Shown here one piece after another: positions 7,366 to 13,565 of a stretch of DNA of 24,501 nucleotides; positions within the stretch are counted from its first letter, which is position 1, and each line of letters begins with the position of its first letter. The notes under the pieces were generated by a model. That model saw nothing but the letters and a program-made list of their open reading frames with translations. It searched no databases and was not told where the DNA came from. This DNA comes from a virus. A program made the position numbers and the translations under genes. The stretch lies in IMG/VR virus record IMGVR_UViG_3300024518_002607, positions 1-24,501 of that record; one strand, written 5' to 3'.

Positions 7366-7833
7366 TCAGTTCGTTGCGGCGGTCGCCTCGCGGATCGCGT
7401 CAGCCCGAGCTCGGCCGATCCCGCCGATCGTAGTCAAGTCGTCGAAATCGCGCACGTCGCCCACGGTAAACAAATCCGACGCCGCGAGCAGCTCGACGAG
7501 TTCGTCGGCGAGCACGTTCGCGAGCATCGTGTCGGCCGCCAGGTCGTCGGCGGGGGCCGGCGCGTCGATCACCTCGACGCGGGGGGCCTCGACGACCGGC
7601 TCGAACGGAATAGCCGAACCCACGGGCCGCGCCCGCCCTTTTTTGTCGACCTCAGCGTCGAGCAGGGCGACGCCCATATCGGGCTCGAGCAGCTCGCGTT
7701 CGGCGGCCGTCACCTCGACGCCCTTGCCTGGCGGGAAGTCGAGCACGGTGAGCGGGTCGCCTTTTTTGTCGCGCAGGGTGCGGCGGAACGTGCCTTGCAT
7801 GTTGCCCTTAAGCATCACGTATAACGGCGCCAT
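7366..7833 (-). CDS. Head-module protein with C-terminal helix-hairpin-helix
   Basis: This 155-residue protein has ATG 7833 with CGAAAGG 8 bases upstream (7842-7848). The N-terminal 60 residues read as a beta-rich unit (GTFRRTLRDKKGDPLTVLDF, PPGKGVEVTAAERELL) of a kind often found next to capsid genes in phages of high-GC hosts. A flexible Pro/Ala linker follows (about 75-100). The C-terminal 40 residues contain a helix-hairpin-helix (DDLTTIGGIGRARADAIREA), the hairpin that usually grips DNA non-specifically or mediates protein contacts. A DNA-contacting head-completion role is possible. It is flanked by two terminator-like hairpins. Confidence 0.7.
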   Translation of the reverse strand: MAPLYVMLKGNMQGTFRRTLRDKKGDPLTVLDFPPGKGVEVTAAERELLEPDMGVALLDAEVDKKGRARPVGSAIPFEPVVEAPRVEVIDAPAPADDLAADTMLANVLADELVELLAASDLFTVGDVRDFDDLTTIGGIGRARADAIREATAATN

Positions 7834-7878
7834 TGTGTAGGCCTTTCGTTGCGGGGTGTCGCAGGGTGAGGGGGAAAA

Positions 7879-7914
7879 CGGCCGCCGCCTGGCGAATGTT
7901 CCAGGCGACGGCCG
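7879..7914 (-). terminator. Rho-independent terminator candidate after the capsid gene
   Basis: Thirteen bases after the capsid stop, the minus-strand transcript can form a 14-bp stem (7914-7901 with 7892-7879) around the loop AACAUUCG, followed immediately by UUUUCCCCC. The single deviation from perfect complementarity is C opposite A on the plus strand but a G-U wobble on the minus strand, which argues that the structure acts in the minus-strand RNA. It would let capsid mRNA exceed downstream mRNA. Confidence 0.65.
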
Positions 7915-7927
7915 GCCGGCGTCGATC

Positions 7928-8851
7928 TTAAGTGAACGTAGTCAAGCAGGCGTTCCACCACGCCAGGTAGCCCACGTTGTATCGCGCCCGTGTCATAAAC
8001 TTAAGATCCTTAAACTCGTCGTCGGTGTCGCCCTTGATCGATCGACTCAACGGCTCGCGGGCCTGGAACACGAACGGCTTGAGCACGTCGCCCAGGTAGT
8101 ACGTGTGCATTTCTACGGCCGACGTCAGGTAGGGCGACATGACAATGCGCGGCGCGTTCAACACGACGTTCGTGTTACCGCCGCCCGTCAAGTGCGACTC
8201 GAAGGCGACGTGCGCCGCCTCCTCGAGCTCGCTCGGCACAATCACCATCCAGTCGCCCGCGACGAACTCGACGGTCGGCTCGTGAATCGGCTCGCCGTTG
8301 TCGCGCTTGAAGGTCAGGATCGCCTCGCGGGCCGCGTGATAGGCGGCCTTGAGTTCGGTCGCCGTGACGGCCGTGTGATCCGACGCGTTATAACCGAGGT
8401 CATTATCCTGCGCACCCGAGTCGCCGAACGAGTGATCGGTGTCATAGAAAAACTGCCCGTCGACGCACGCGGTCGCGTCGCCGGCGGCGATCGCCTCGAA
8501 CAACAGCTTGTCGGGGTGCCGGGCCGCCGTGCGGCCGAGCTGCTCGAGGGGCGTGCCGTACACGTTCATACGGTCATCAGCTCGATCATCCTTGTCGATC
8601 GTTACGGACGATTCCCAGAGCTTATTCGCGAGCGTATAACTTGCCCCGCGTAACGTGTTGAAATCGCGTTCGCCGAGCCACTCACGCACGGCGGGCATCG
8701 AACCCAGGAAGCCGTACTTCTCGTCAGATCCGCTGGACGGGGCGATCGTGCACACGTCAGGGTAAAATATGCGCGCGGTGCCGACTCCCGTGTCGAACTT
8801 CGCGGTCAGGTCGCGAACGGTTGCGACCGCTCGTGCGGTGTCGTTTGCCAT
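7928..8851 (-). CDS. Major capsid protein (Mu gpT-like)
   Basis: This 307-residue protein has ATG 8851 preceded by CGAAAGG with 8-base spacing (8860-8866). It lies between the decoration gene and the connector genes. Its text resembles the Mu major head subunit gpT family: an N-terminal unit with WLGERDFNTL and YTLANKLWESSVTIDKDD, a middle with QFFYDTDHSFGD, and a C-terminal part with YYLGDVLKPFVFQAREPLSR and the ending ARYNVGYLAWWNACLTTF. These proteins adopt the HK97 fold and form the icosahedral shell. A gpT-like capsid combined with GpA terminase and a lambda-type portal is a mosaic head module. A strong terminator-like hairpin follows the gene, consistent with high expression. Confidence 0.85.
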   Translation of the reverse strand: MANDTARAVATVRDLTAKFDTGVGTARIFYPDVCTIAPSSGSDEKYGFLGSMPAVREWLGERDFNTLRGASYTLANKLWESSVTIDKDDRADDRMNVYGTPLEQLGRTAARHPDKLLFEAIAAGDATACVDGQFFYDTDHSFGDSGAQDNDLGYNASDHTAVTATELKAAYHAAREAILTFKRDNGEPIHEPTVEFVAGDWMVIVPSELEEAAHVAFESHLTGGGNTNVVLNAPRIVMSPYLTSAVEMHTYYLGDVLKPFVFQAREPLSRSIKGDTDDEFKDLKFMTRARYNVGYLAWWNACLTTFT

Positions 8852-8925
8852 AATATAAACCTTTCGAGTAGAGTGTCGCGACCTGGCGGCCGCCTGGTTG
8901 TCGTCGTCGATCGACGCGGCCGTTG

Positions 8926-9474
8926 CTAGGTTGCGGCGCCGCGCCAGGCCGATATTCGCACGCGCACCTTGCTCGCGCTGATGAATTCAGTGATCACGCC
9001 GACGAACGATTGCGACGAGGACGTGATATTAACCTCGTTGTTGTTGACGCCGTACGCTTTGACGCCGACCACTGTCTGCGCGGCCGTGCCTGAGTAGTTC
9101 ATAACAAATTCGCCCTCGGCCCACGTCTCGACGTTGAGGTCGCCGGCCGATCCGCTCGAATTATCTTGTTGCGCTTTCGCGACGCCGACGAAGAAATTGG
9201 CGCCGCCGTTGATTATGTCGGTCGCATAGCCGGCCGTGTTTTCGTATACGAGCGTGCCCTCATAGAAATTAATCGAGGCGGCGGCCGGTATCCAAGACGT
9301 TTCGGGGCCGCGTCGGGCAATCGCCTGGTTTGCCGTGACGGCCGCGCCGACGAACAGGGGCAGGCAGGCGTACCAGCTCAGGGCGGGCACGCACAGCGCG
9401 AGCGCGCCGGTCAGCAGCACGGCGACGCCGATCACCAGGTCGGGCCGGGCTTGTAGTCGTGTGAGTGTCTTCAT
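8926..9474 (-). CDS. Putative head decoration protein with hydrophobic N-terminus
   Basis: This 182-residue protein starts at ATG 9474, chosen because CGAAAGG lies 7 bases upstream (9482-9488). An upstream in-frame start at 9507 lacks such a site. The C-terminal two thirds are beta-rich, Gly/Asn/Val text (GGANFFVGVAKAQQDNSSGS, EGEFVMNYSGTAAQTVVGVK) of the kind seen in capsid cement proteins, which sit between protease and capsid genes as here. Unusually, residues about 12-50 form two consecutive hydrophobic segments (LVIGVAVLLTGALALCVPAL, then WYACLPLFVGAAVTA). That could be a membrane hairpin or a buried element. The cement role is inferred. Confidence 0.6.
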   Translation of the reverse strand: MKTLTRLQARPDLVIGVAVLLTGALALCVPALSWYACLPLFVGAAVTANQAIARRGPETSWIPAAASINFYEGTLVYENTAGYATDIINGGANFFVGVAKAQQDNSSGSAGDLNVETWAEGEFVMNYSGTAAQTVVGVKAYGVNNNEVNITSSSQSFVGVITEFISASKVRVRISAWRGAAT

Positions 9475-9505
9475 CGTTTCACCTTTCGCGTGAGTATTGC
9501 GGAAC

Positions 9506-9519
9506 ATTTCCGGGGAAAT
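9506..9519. repeat. Palindrome ATTTCC-GG-GGAAAT, copy 1
   Basis: The inverted repeat ATTTCCGGGGAAAT lies in the 46-base gap just after the prohead protease/scaffold stop (tta 9521-9523). The same 14-mer, extended to 15 identical bases by a 5' C, recurs at 19370-19383 inside a cytochrome-like gene. It is AT-rich for this window. It could be an operator or chance; no neighbouring promoter is clear. Confidence 0.35.
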
Positions 9520-9520
9520 C

Positions 9521-10030
9521 TTAGCGGTTATGCAGCGAGGCGGGTGCCAGGGCGACGAGGCCCTCGTCGATTTTGCGGGTGCGCACGTACTGCTCGACGG
9601 TGACGCCGGTCATCGCGTGAACTTCGGGGTGCTCGGCGTACTCGGCGGCGAACCGCTCGTCGGGCGTGCCGGCGGTCGGCGGCGCGTCGTTGCCCTCGCC
9701 GTCGCCGACGGGCGGGTTCGCGTTACACATGGCGGCGAACAGCGCGTCGCGGGCCTGGTCGACGGTGACCGATCGGTCGGCCATAAACTCGCGAGCCAGT
9801 TCGGGCTTGCCCGCCTGGTCGCATAGCGCACGTATGGTCGTGCAGCGAATGTTTTCGGCCGCCGCCAGGTCGGGCGCGGGCGGGGGGTCGGCCGGCGGGT
9901 CGACGGCCGGCGGTGCGGCGAGGCCGAGCACGAGCTCGGAATTATCCTCGAGCCAGGCGGTCGCCTGGTCGTCGGCGAGGTCGGCGGGCATCCCGGCGAG
10001 TTCGAGCAGCGTTCTAATGGATTCGGTCAT
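9521..10030 (-). CDS. Nested scaffolding protein (internal start in protease gene)
   Basis: An in-frame ATG at 10030 (residue 295 of the protease, MTESIRTLLELAG) has a strong Shine-Dalgarno site, GTGAGGAA, four bases from AGGA to the start spacer. It would give a 169-residue acidic, helical protein identical to the C-terminus of the protease. In lambda, gene C (prohead protease) encloses Nu3 (scaffold) in the same way, and the upstream Pro/Asp/Glu-rich linker here (about residues 265-294) marks a domain boundary. The nested start is predicted, not proven. The separate scaffold role follows from the family analogy. Confidence 0.6.
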   Translation of the reverse strand: MTESIRTLLELAGMPADLADDQATAWLEDNSELVLGLAAPPAVDPPADPPPAPDLAAAENIRCTTIRALCDQAGKPELAREFMADRSVTVDQARDALFAAMCNANPPVGDGEGNDAPPTAGTPDERFAAEYAEHPEVHAMTGVTVEQYVRTRKIDEGLVALAPASLHNR

Positions 10031-10912
10031 CGGTTCCTCACTTTCGGGGGGGTGTTGATCTTCGGGGTCGACGGCGGTCGCCTGGTCGTTGCCCGCGTGC
10101 GGGCGGGCGTCGATAGGTTCGTTGAGGCGGCGGTCGCACGCGGCGTCGAGCGCGGGCGCGGCGGGGGGGCCTGGTCGTTGCCAGGGCGCGGCGGCGGCCG
10201 CCGCTACAACGAACGCGGGGGGGTCGGTCAGGCGTTCCAGGTCGATATGCGCGGCGACTTGTTTCGCCTCGACAACGCGATCGGCGAACCCCTGCTCGAC
10301 CGCCTCGTCGGCGTTGAACCACGTCTCGGCCTTGAGCAGTTCGGCGACCTCGTCGACCTCGAGGCCCGTGCGGGCCGCGTACGTCGCGACGATCGTGCCG
10401 TCGAGCTTGTCGAGCAGGTCGGCCGTCGACCGCATATCCTCGGCCGTGCCGAACTGCACGGTCGCGGCTCGGTGAATCATTAGCAGGGCATTGTGCCCGA
10501 TCTCGATCTCGTCGCCCGCCATCGCAACGAGCGAGGCGGCCGAGATCGCGGCGCCGTCGATCGTGACCGTCACGAGCGCCGCGTGCGCGACCAGCAGGTT
10601 GTAGATTGCGACGCCGTCGAACGCCGAGCCGCCGGGCGAGTTGATCCGCACGCGGATCGTCGCGACGTCGCCCAGGGCGTCGAGTTGTTGCTTGAGGTCG
10701 CGGGCCGTGATCCCGTCGTCGTAAAGGTCGCCGCCGATCGTGCCGTAGATCAGCAGCTCGGCGGCCGTCGGGTCATCAGCGAGGCGTGCGAGCGAGAACG
10801 CGGGCGAGGTGTCGCCGGCGAGTGCGGGCGGCGAGGCGGCCGCCTGGCGGGCCTCGACGCGGGCGGCCTTGCGACGCCGGGTGCGTTCTAGTCGTTTCGG
10901 GCGGGTCGCCAT
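9521..10912 (-). CDS. Prohead protease, ClpP/S49-like, with C-terminal scaffold domain
   Basis: This 463-residue protein starts at ATG 10912, three bases after the portal stop. Residues about 45-225 form a ClpP-like serine protease. I see the NSPGG oxyanion motif (residues 91-95), the nucleophile region DGAAISAASLVAMAGD with Ser124, the histidine in LLMIHRAAT (His147), and the family segment AETWFNADEAVEQGFAD near 195-211, where the third catalytic position would lie (Glu196). A linker rich in Pro and acidic residues leads to a helical C-terminal domain from residue 295. Such enzymes trim scaffold and head proteins during capsid maturation. The N-terminus is Arg-rich. Confidence 0.9.
   Translation of the reverse strand: MATRPKRLERTRRRKAARVEARQAAASPPALAGDTSPAFSLARLADDPTAAELLIYGTIGGDLYDDGITARDLKQQLDALGDVATIRVRINSPGGSAFDGVAIYNLLVAHAALVTVTIDGAAISAASLVAMAGDEIEIGHNALLMIHRAATVQFGTAEDMRSTADLLDKLDGTIVATYAARTGLEVDEVAELLKAETWFNADEAVEQGFADRVVEAKQVAAHIDLERLTDPPAFVVAAAAAAPWQRPGPPAAPALDAACDRRLNEPIDARPHAGNDQATAVDPEDQHPPESEEPMTESIRTLLELAGMPADLADDQATAWLEDNSELVLGLAAPPAVDPPADPPPAPDLAAAENIRCTTIRALCDQAGKPELAREFMADRSVTVDQARDALFAAMCNANPPVGDGEGNDAPPTAGTPDERFAAEYAEHPEVHAMTGVTVEQYVRTRKIDEGLVALAPASLHNR
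10034..10041 (-). promoter_or_regulatory. Shine-Dalgarno site for nested scaffold start
   Basis: The minus-strand sequence GTGAGGAA followed by CCG and ATG (10030) is one of the better ribosome binding sites in the window although it lies inside the protease reading frame. It supports independent translation of the scaffold domain. Confidence 0.6.
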
Positions 10913-10915
10913 CGG

Positions 10916-12589
10916 TCAGGCCTCGTCGGTTGCGGCCTCGAGCTCGTCGGCGAGCTCGTCGGCCTCGGGGTCGTCGGGTTCGGCGGCGGCCGCCGGCGGG
11001 GGTGCGGCGCCCGCAGCGGGTGCCGGCGTGATATTCAGCGACGCCTCGCGGGCGATCTCGGCCGCCCGCTCGTCGAACACGTCATCGAGGGCGAACCCGG
11101 TGCTCTCGACGTAGTCGCGTTTGGTGCGCAGGTTCGCGGCGATCGCGGCGACGGCCGCGTCGATCTCTTGTTTCGGGTTGATCACGTAAGCCCAGGCCGG
11201 CGGCGTCCACGCGTGCCGGCGAAAATGGGCGCGGTGCGCCTCGTAGTCGCGGGGGTCAATGTCGACCTTGCCGAACAGCACGAGCTCGTCGAGGAATCGG
11301 TGATAAATCGGCTTGAGCCATAGGTCGCGATCGAGGGCCTGGCGGCAAGTAAAATCGACGCGGCCGTCGGCGAGCGAGAGGCGGCCGGTCGCGAACGATA
11401 GCCCGCCCCAGTTTTTGACCAGCAGCTCGTACGGGAAGTTGAGCCCGGTCGCGATCCGCCGGTGCGCCCACTCTTGAAAATCGCTATACATTCCGCCCGC
11501 CTTTTGCGGCGCGTTAAACGTCACCTCCTCGCCCGGCTCGAGGTAGTCGACGGCGCCCGGTTCCAATTCCTGCAGGCGGTTGCCGGCCGTGTCGGTGCCG
11601 GTGCCGGCGCCGATCGCCGCACGGGTCGCGCCGACGGGGCTCGTCACGAACGCGGTCGAACACGCCTCGACCTGCGCGGCGATCACGGCCGCCTCGTCGA
11701 GGTCGGCCGCATCCTTGACGCGGTTCGTCACGCGGTGTAGCCACGGCTTGCCGCGACTCACGCCCGCCGCCATGCGCTCGAAGACGTGCTGCACACGCCA
11801 GGCGGCGACGCGATCGAACTTGGCGTCGACCTGGTGCGTATCGCCCGGCGTACTACGCCGAATCCAATAGGCGATAACCTTGCCCTTTTTGCTGCGCTCG
11901 ACGCCCATTCTCACGAGCGGGTCGCCCGCCTTGAGTGCGGGGGTCGCCAGGCGGGCCGGGTCGACGACCTCGACGACCAGGGGCACGACGCGTTCAGATC
12001 CGTCGACGTCAAGGCCGCCCGAATCCGACAGCACGGTGATCGCCTCGCCCTCGACGCCCTGGTGTCGTTGCGCCAGGCGGTGTTGTGACCAGAGCGGCCA
12101 GCGTAGCTCGGGGTCGCAGCGGGCCGACCAGTCGACGAACAGCTCGTCGATCTGCGAATTGAGTGCGGCGGCCGCCTCGGCCTCGAGGCCGATCGCCGCC
12201 AGGGCCTTGATCTTCGGTTGTAGCTTGTGCCCGCACCCGACGACGTTATTGACCCGCACGTCGACGGCGCCGCCCGTCGCGTCGTTCGTGTGCAGTTCGC
12301 GGGCGCGGTTGCGCATCGACTCGAGATCCTCCTCGAGGGCCGAGTCGGGCGACAAGTGCGACCCGATCCAGCGTTTGGCCCGCAGTCGGTTCGACTCGGC
12401 CGCCTCGTGCGTCGAGAGCACGGGCGCCGCACGGCGACGCGTCTCGCGGTCGCGCACCTGGTCGACGATCGCCCGCATAGCCAGGCGACGCGCACCCCTC
12501 TCGGGTGACATAATCGCGACGGCGACGTCGAGGGCCTCGCCCAGGCGGCGGCTGATCGACTTGCGGGTTGCGTTCTTGCGGGCGGACAT
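10916..12589 (-). CDS. Portal protein, lambda gpB-like
   Basis: This 557-residue protein has ATG 12589, two bases after the stop of the gpW-like gene. It shows the lambda-type portal pattern: an N-terminal basic helix, then SMRNRARELHTNDATGGAVD with VRVNNVVGCGHKLQPKI, a central region with VEVVDPARLATP, RVQHVFERMAAGVSRGKPWL, and the C-terminal core with DFQEWAHRRIATGLNFPYEL and GGLSFATGRLSLADG. The last 40 residues are Pro/Ala-rich and then strongly acidic. Portals form the dodecameric ring through which the terminase pumps DNA. Position between gpW-like and prohead protease genes is exactly the lambda order. Confidence 0.92.
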   Translation of the reverse strand: MSARKNATRKSISRRLGEALDVAVAIMSPERGARRLAMRAIVDQVRDRETRRRAAPVLSTHEAAESNRLRAKRWIGSHLSPDSALEEDLESMRNRARELHTNDATGGAVDVRVNNVVGCGHKLQPKIKALAAIGLEAEAAAALNSQIDELFVDWSARCDPELRWPLWSQHRLAQRHQGVEGEAITVLSDSGGLDVDGSERVVPLVVEVVDPARLATPALKAGDPLVRMGVERSKKGKVIAYWIRRSTPGDTHQVDAKFDRVAAWRVQHVFERMAAGVSRGKPWLHRVTNRVKDAADLDEAAVIAAQVEACSTAFVTSPVGATRAAIGAGTGTDTAGNRLQELEPGAVDYLEPGEEVTFNAPQKAGGMYSDFQEWAHRRIATGLNFPYELLVKNWGGLSFATGRLSLADGRVDFTCRQALDRDLWLKPIYHRFLDELVLFGKVDIDPRDYEAHRAHFRRHAWTPPAWAYVINPKQEIDAAVAAIAANLRTKRDYVESTGFALDDVFDERAAEIAREASLNITPAPAAGAAPPPAAAAEPDDPEADELADELEAATDEA

Positions 12590-12591
12590 GG

Positions 12592-12849
12592 TCAGCTTGC
12601 CGATCCTGCGCGTTTGAGTTCGACGAGGTTGCGGGTCGAGAGCCCGGCCGACGCGTCGACCCTCGCCTCGAATAGCGCGAGCTGGCGGTGCAGGCCGTCG
12701 AGGCTTGCGCGGGTCAGCGTGCGGCCGTCGGTCGTGTAGGCTTGCCCGTGCAAGGTGATCTGCGCGATCGCCGCACGAGTGAAGTCGACGAGCTCTTGAT
12801 CTGTGCCCGTGCCGATCGGGTTCGTGATTTGAAACGCCATATCCCTCAT
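12592..12849 (-). CDS. gpW-like head-tail joining protein
   Basis: This 85-residue protein starts at ATG 12849, supported by GGGAG five bases upstream. ATG 12840 (MAFQITNPIG) is an alternative with worse spacing. The arrangement of one helix (ELVDFTRAAIAQITLHGQ), a short beta hairpin (AYTTDGRTLTRAS) and a second helix (LDGLHRQLALFEARVD) matches the small gpW fold. gpW proteins bind below the portal and are required to retain DNA and attach tails. It lies directly upstream of the portal gene, as W does in lambda. Confidence 0.75.
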   Translation of the reverse strand: MRDMAFQITNPIGTGTDQELVDFTRAAIAQITLHGQAYTTDGRTLTRASLDGLHRQLALFEARVDASAGLSTRNLVELKRAGSAS

Positions 12850-12882
12850 ATCGGCTCCCAGGGGGCCGCCTCTCGCGTCGGC

Positions 12883-12900
12883 CGTGCTACTGGTAGCACG
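12883..12900. repeat. Inverted repeat CGTGCTAC-TG-GTAGCACG
   Basis: Two perfect 8-base arms separated by TG lie in the 108-base gap between the nuclease and gpW-like genes. No U tract follows on either strand, so an operator or RNA hairpin is more likely than a terminator. Confidence 0.45.
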
Positions 12901-12903
12901 AAT

Positions 12904-12951
12904 GGCAAACGAGCCGGCCGGCCGTGAGGCGGCGAGCGGGGCGCGTTTGCC
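12904..12951. repeat. Inverted repeat GGCAAACG...CGTTTGCC
   Basis: Eight-base perfect arms (12904-12911 and 12944-12951) enclose a 32-base GC-rich segment containing CCGGCCGGCCG, directly after the nuclease stop. With the neighbouring 18-base inverted repeat it fills this gap, one of the longest in the cluster. Its function is unknown. Confidence 0.35.
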
Positions 12952-12957
12952 GGCGAA

Positions 12958-13338
12958 CTAAAACTCGGTTCGATGCCAGCCGCCTCGGGTGCGTTGCTCG
13001 GCGACGACCCGAAAATACCAGAACTTGGCGGCGATCGCCTTGACCTTGACCAGGGTCGCCGGCTCGAACCCGCCGCCGCCCTTGACGTCGACGAGCTCGA
13101 TCGTTCCGTCGGCGAGCAGTAGCATAAAGTCGGGCGTCCAGGTCGCCTTGAAGTCGTCGCCGTAGCGCAACTTGAACGCCTCGAACTCGTACTCGATCAC
13201 CTCGCCGGCTTGCTTGCGTGCGCGCAGCACGAGCTCGAACTCGCGTTCGGTGCCGTTCATTTTGCCGGGCACTCGCGGGGGCCGCCAGCGGGCGCGGGGT
13301 TGCTCGGCTGCGCCTTGTCGTCGTCGTCGCGGGGTCAT
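12958..13338 (-). CDS. DUF1064-like PD-(D/E)XK nuclease
   Basis: This 126-residue protein starts at ATG 13338, which overlaps the zinc-ribbon stop as ATGA. A start at ATG 13260 (MNGTEREFELVL) would match the family's usual N-terminus and is an alternative. The core reads like DUF1064 phage nucleases: a helix with Glu residues (TEREFELVL), AGEVIEYEFEAFKLRYGDDF, then TPDFMLLLADG with Asp70 and IELVDVKGG with Asp84 and Lys86, the PD...DxK catalytic pattern. The role is probably cleavage of a DNA structure or end during packaging or recombination. The extra N-terminal 26 residues are Arg/Pro-rich and could bind nucleic acid. Confidence 0.75.
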   Translation of the reverse strand: MTPRRRRQGAAEQPRARWRPPRVPGKMNGTEREFELVLRARKQAGEVIEYEFEAFKLRYGDDFKATWTPDFMLLLADGTIELVDVKGGGGFEPATLVKVKAIAAKFWYFRVVAEQRTRGGWHRTEF

Positions 13339-13565
13339 CGTCGTCGCCTCGGGGGTGCGTGTTCTATCGGCACAATCCACTTATTGTTATCGGGCTTGAG
13401 CCCGCACGAGCTGCACCCGATATATCGTACGCGGTATCGGCCGTCGGTCGAGATCCTCGTCGAATAGACCTCGAACGCGCCGTCGCACGCGGGATCGGTG
13501 CATGGCCCGCCCGCTCGCGGCCGGCCGCCCGTCAATCGCTTGAGCTTTCGTCGGCGGCCCATCAT
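13335..13565 (-). CDS. Small zinc-ribbon protein
   Basis: This 76-residue protein starts at ATG 13565 or the adjacent ATG 13562, both coupled to the terminase stop (ATGATG). It has a basic N-terminus (GRRRKLKRLTGGRPR), then paired cysteines: Cys22-x4-Cys27 and Cys51-x2-Cys54 around EVYSTRISTDGRYRVRYIG. This arrangement resembles Ogr/Delta-like or NrdR-type zinc ribbons, where an Arg-rich strand precedes the second cysteine pair. A nucleic-acid-binding accessory of packaging, or a late-gene regulator of the Ogr kind, is possible. Nothing in the sequence decides between these. Confidence 0.65.
   Translation of the reverse strand: MMGRRRKLKRLTGGRPRAGGPCTDPACDGAFEVYSTRISTDGRYRVRYIGCSSCGLKPDNNKWIVPIEHAPPRRRR

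Noticed and set aside
8880-8925. GGCGGCCGCC and GTCGATCGAC palindromes before the capsid gene as a terminator
   Set aside because: Short separate palindromes without a shared stem or U tract.
10038-10322. Overlapping Arg-rich minus-strand frame within the protease gene
   Set aside because: Wrong frame relative to the protease, Arg-rich composition and no ribosome binding site.
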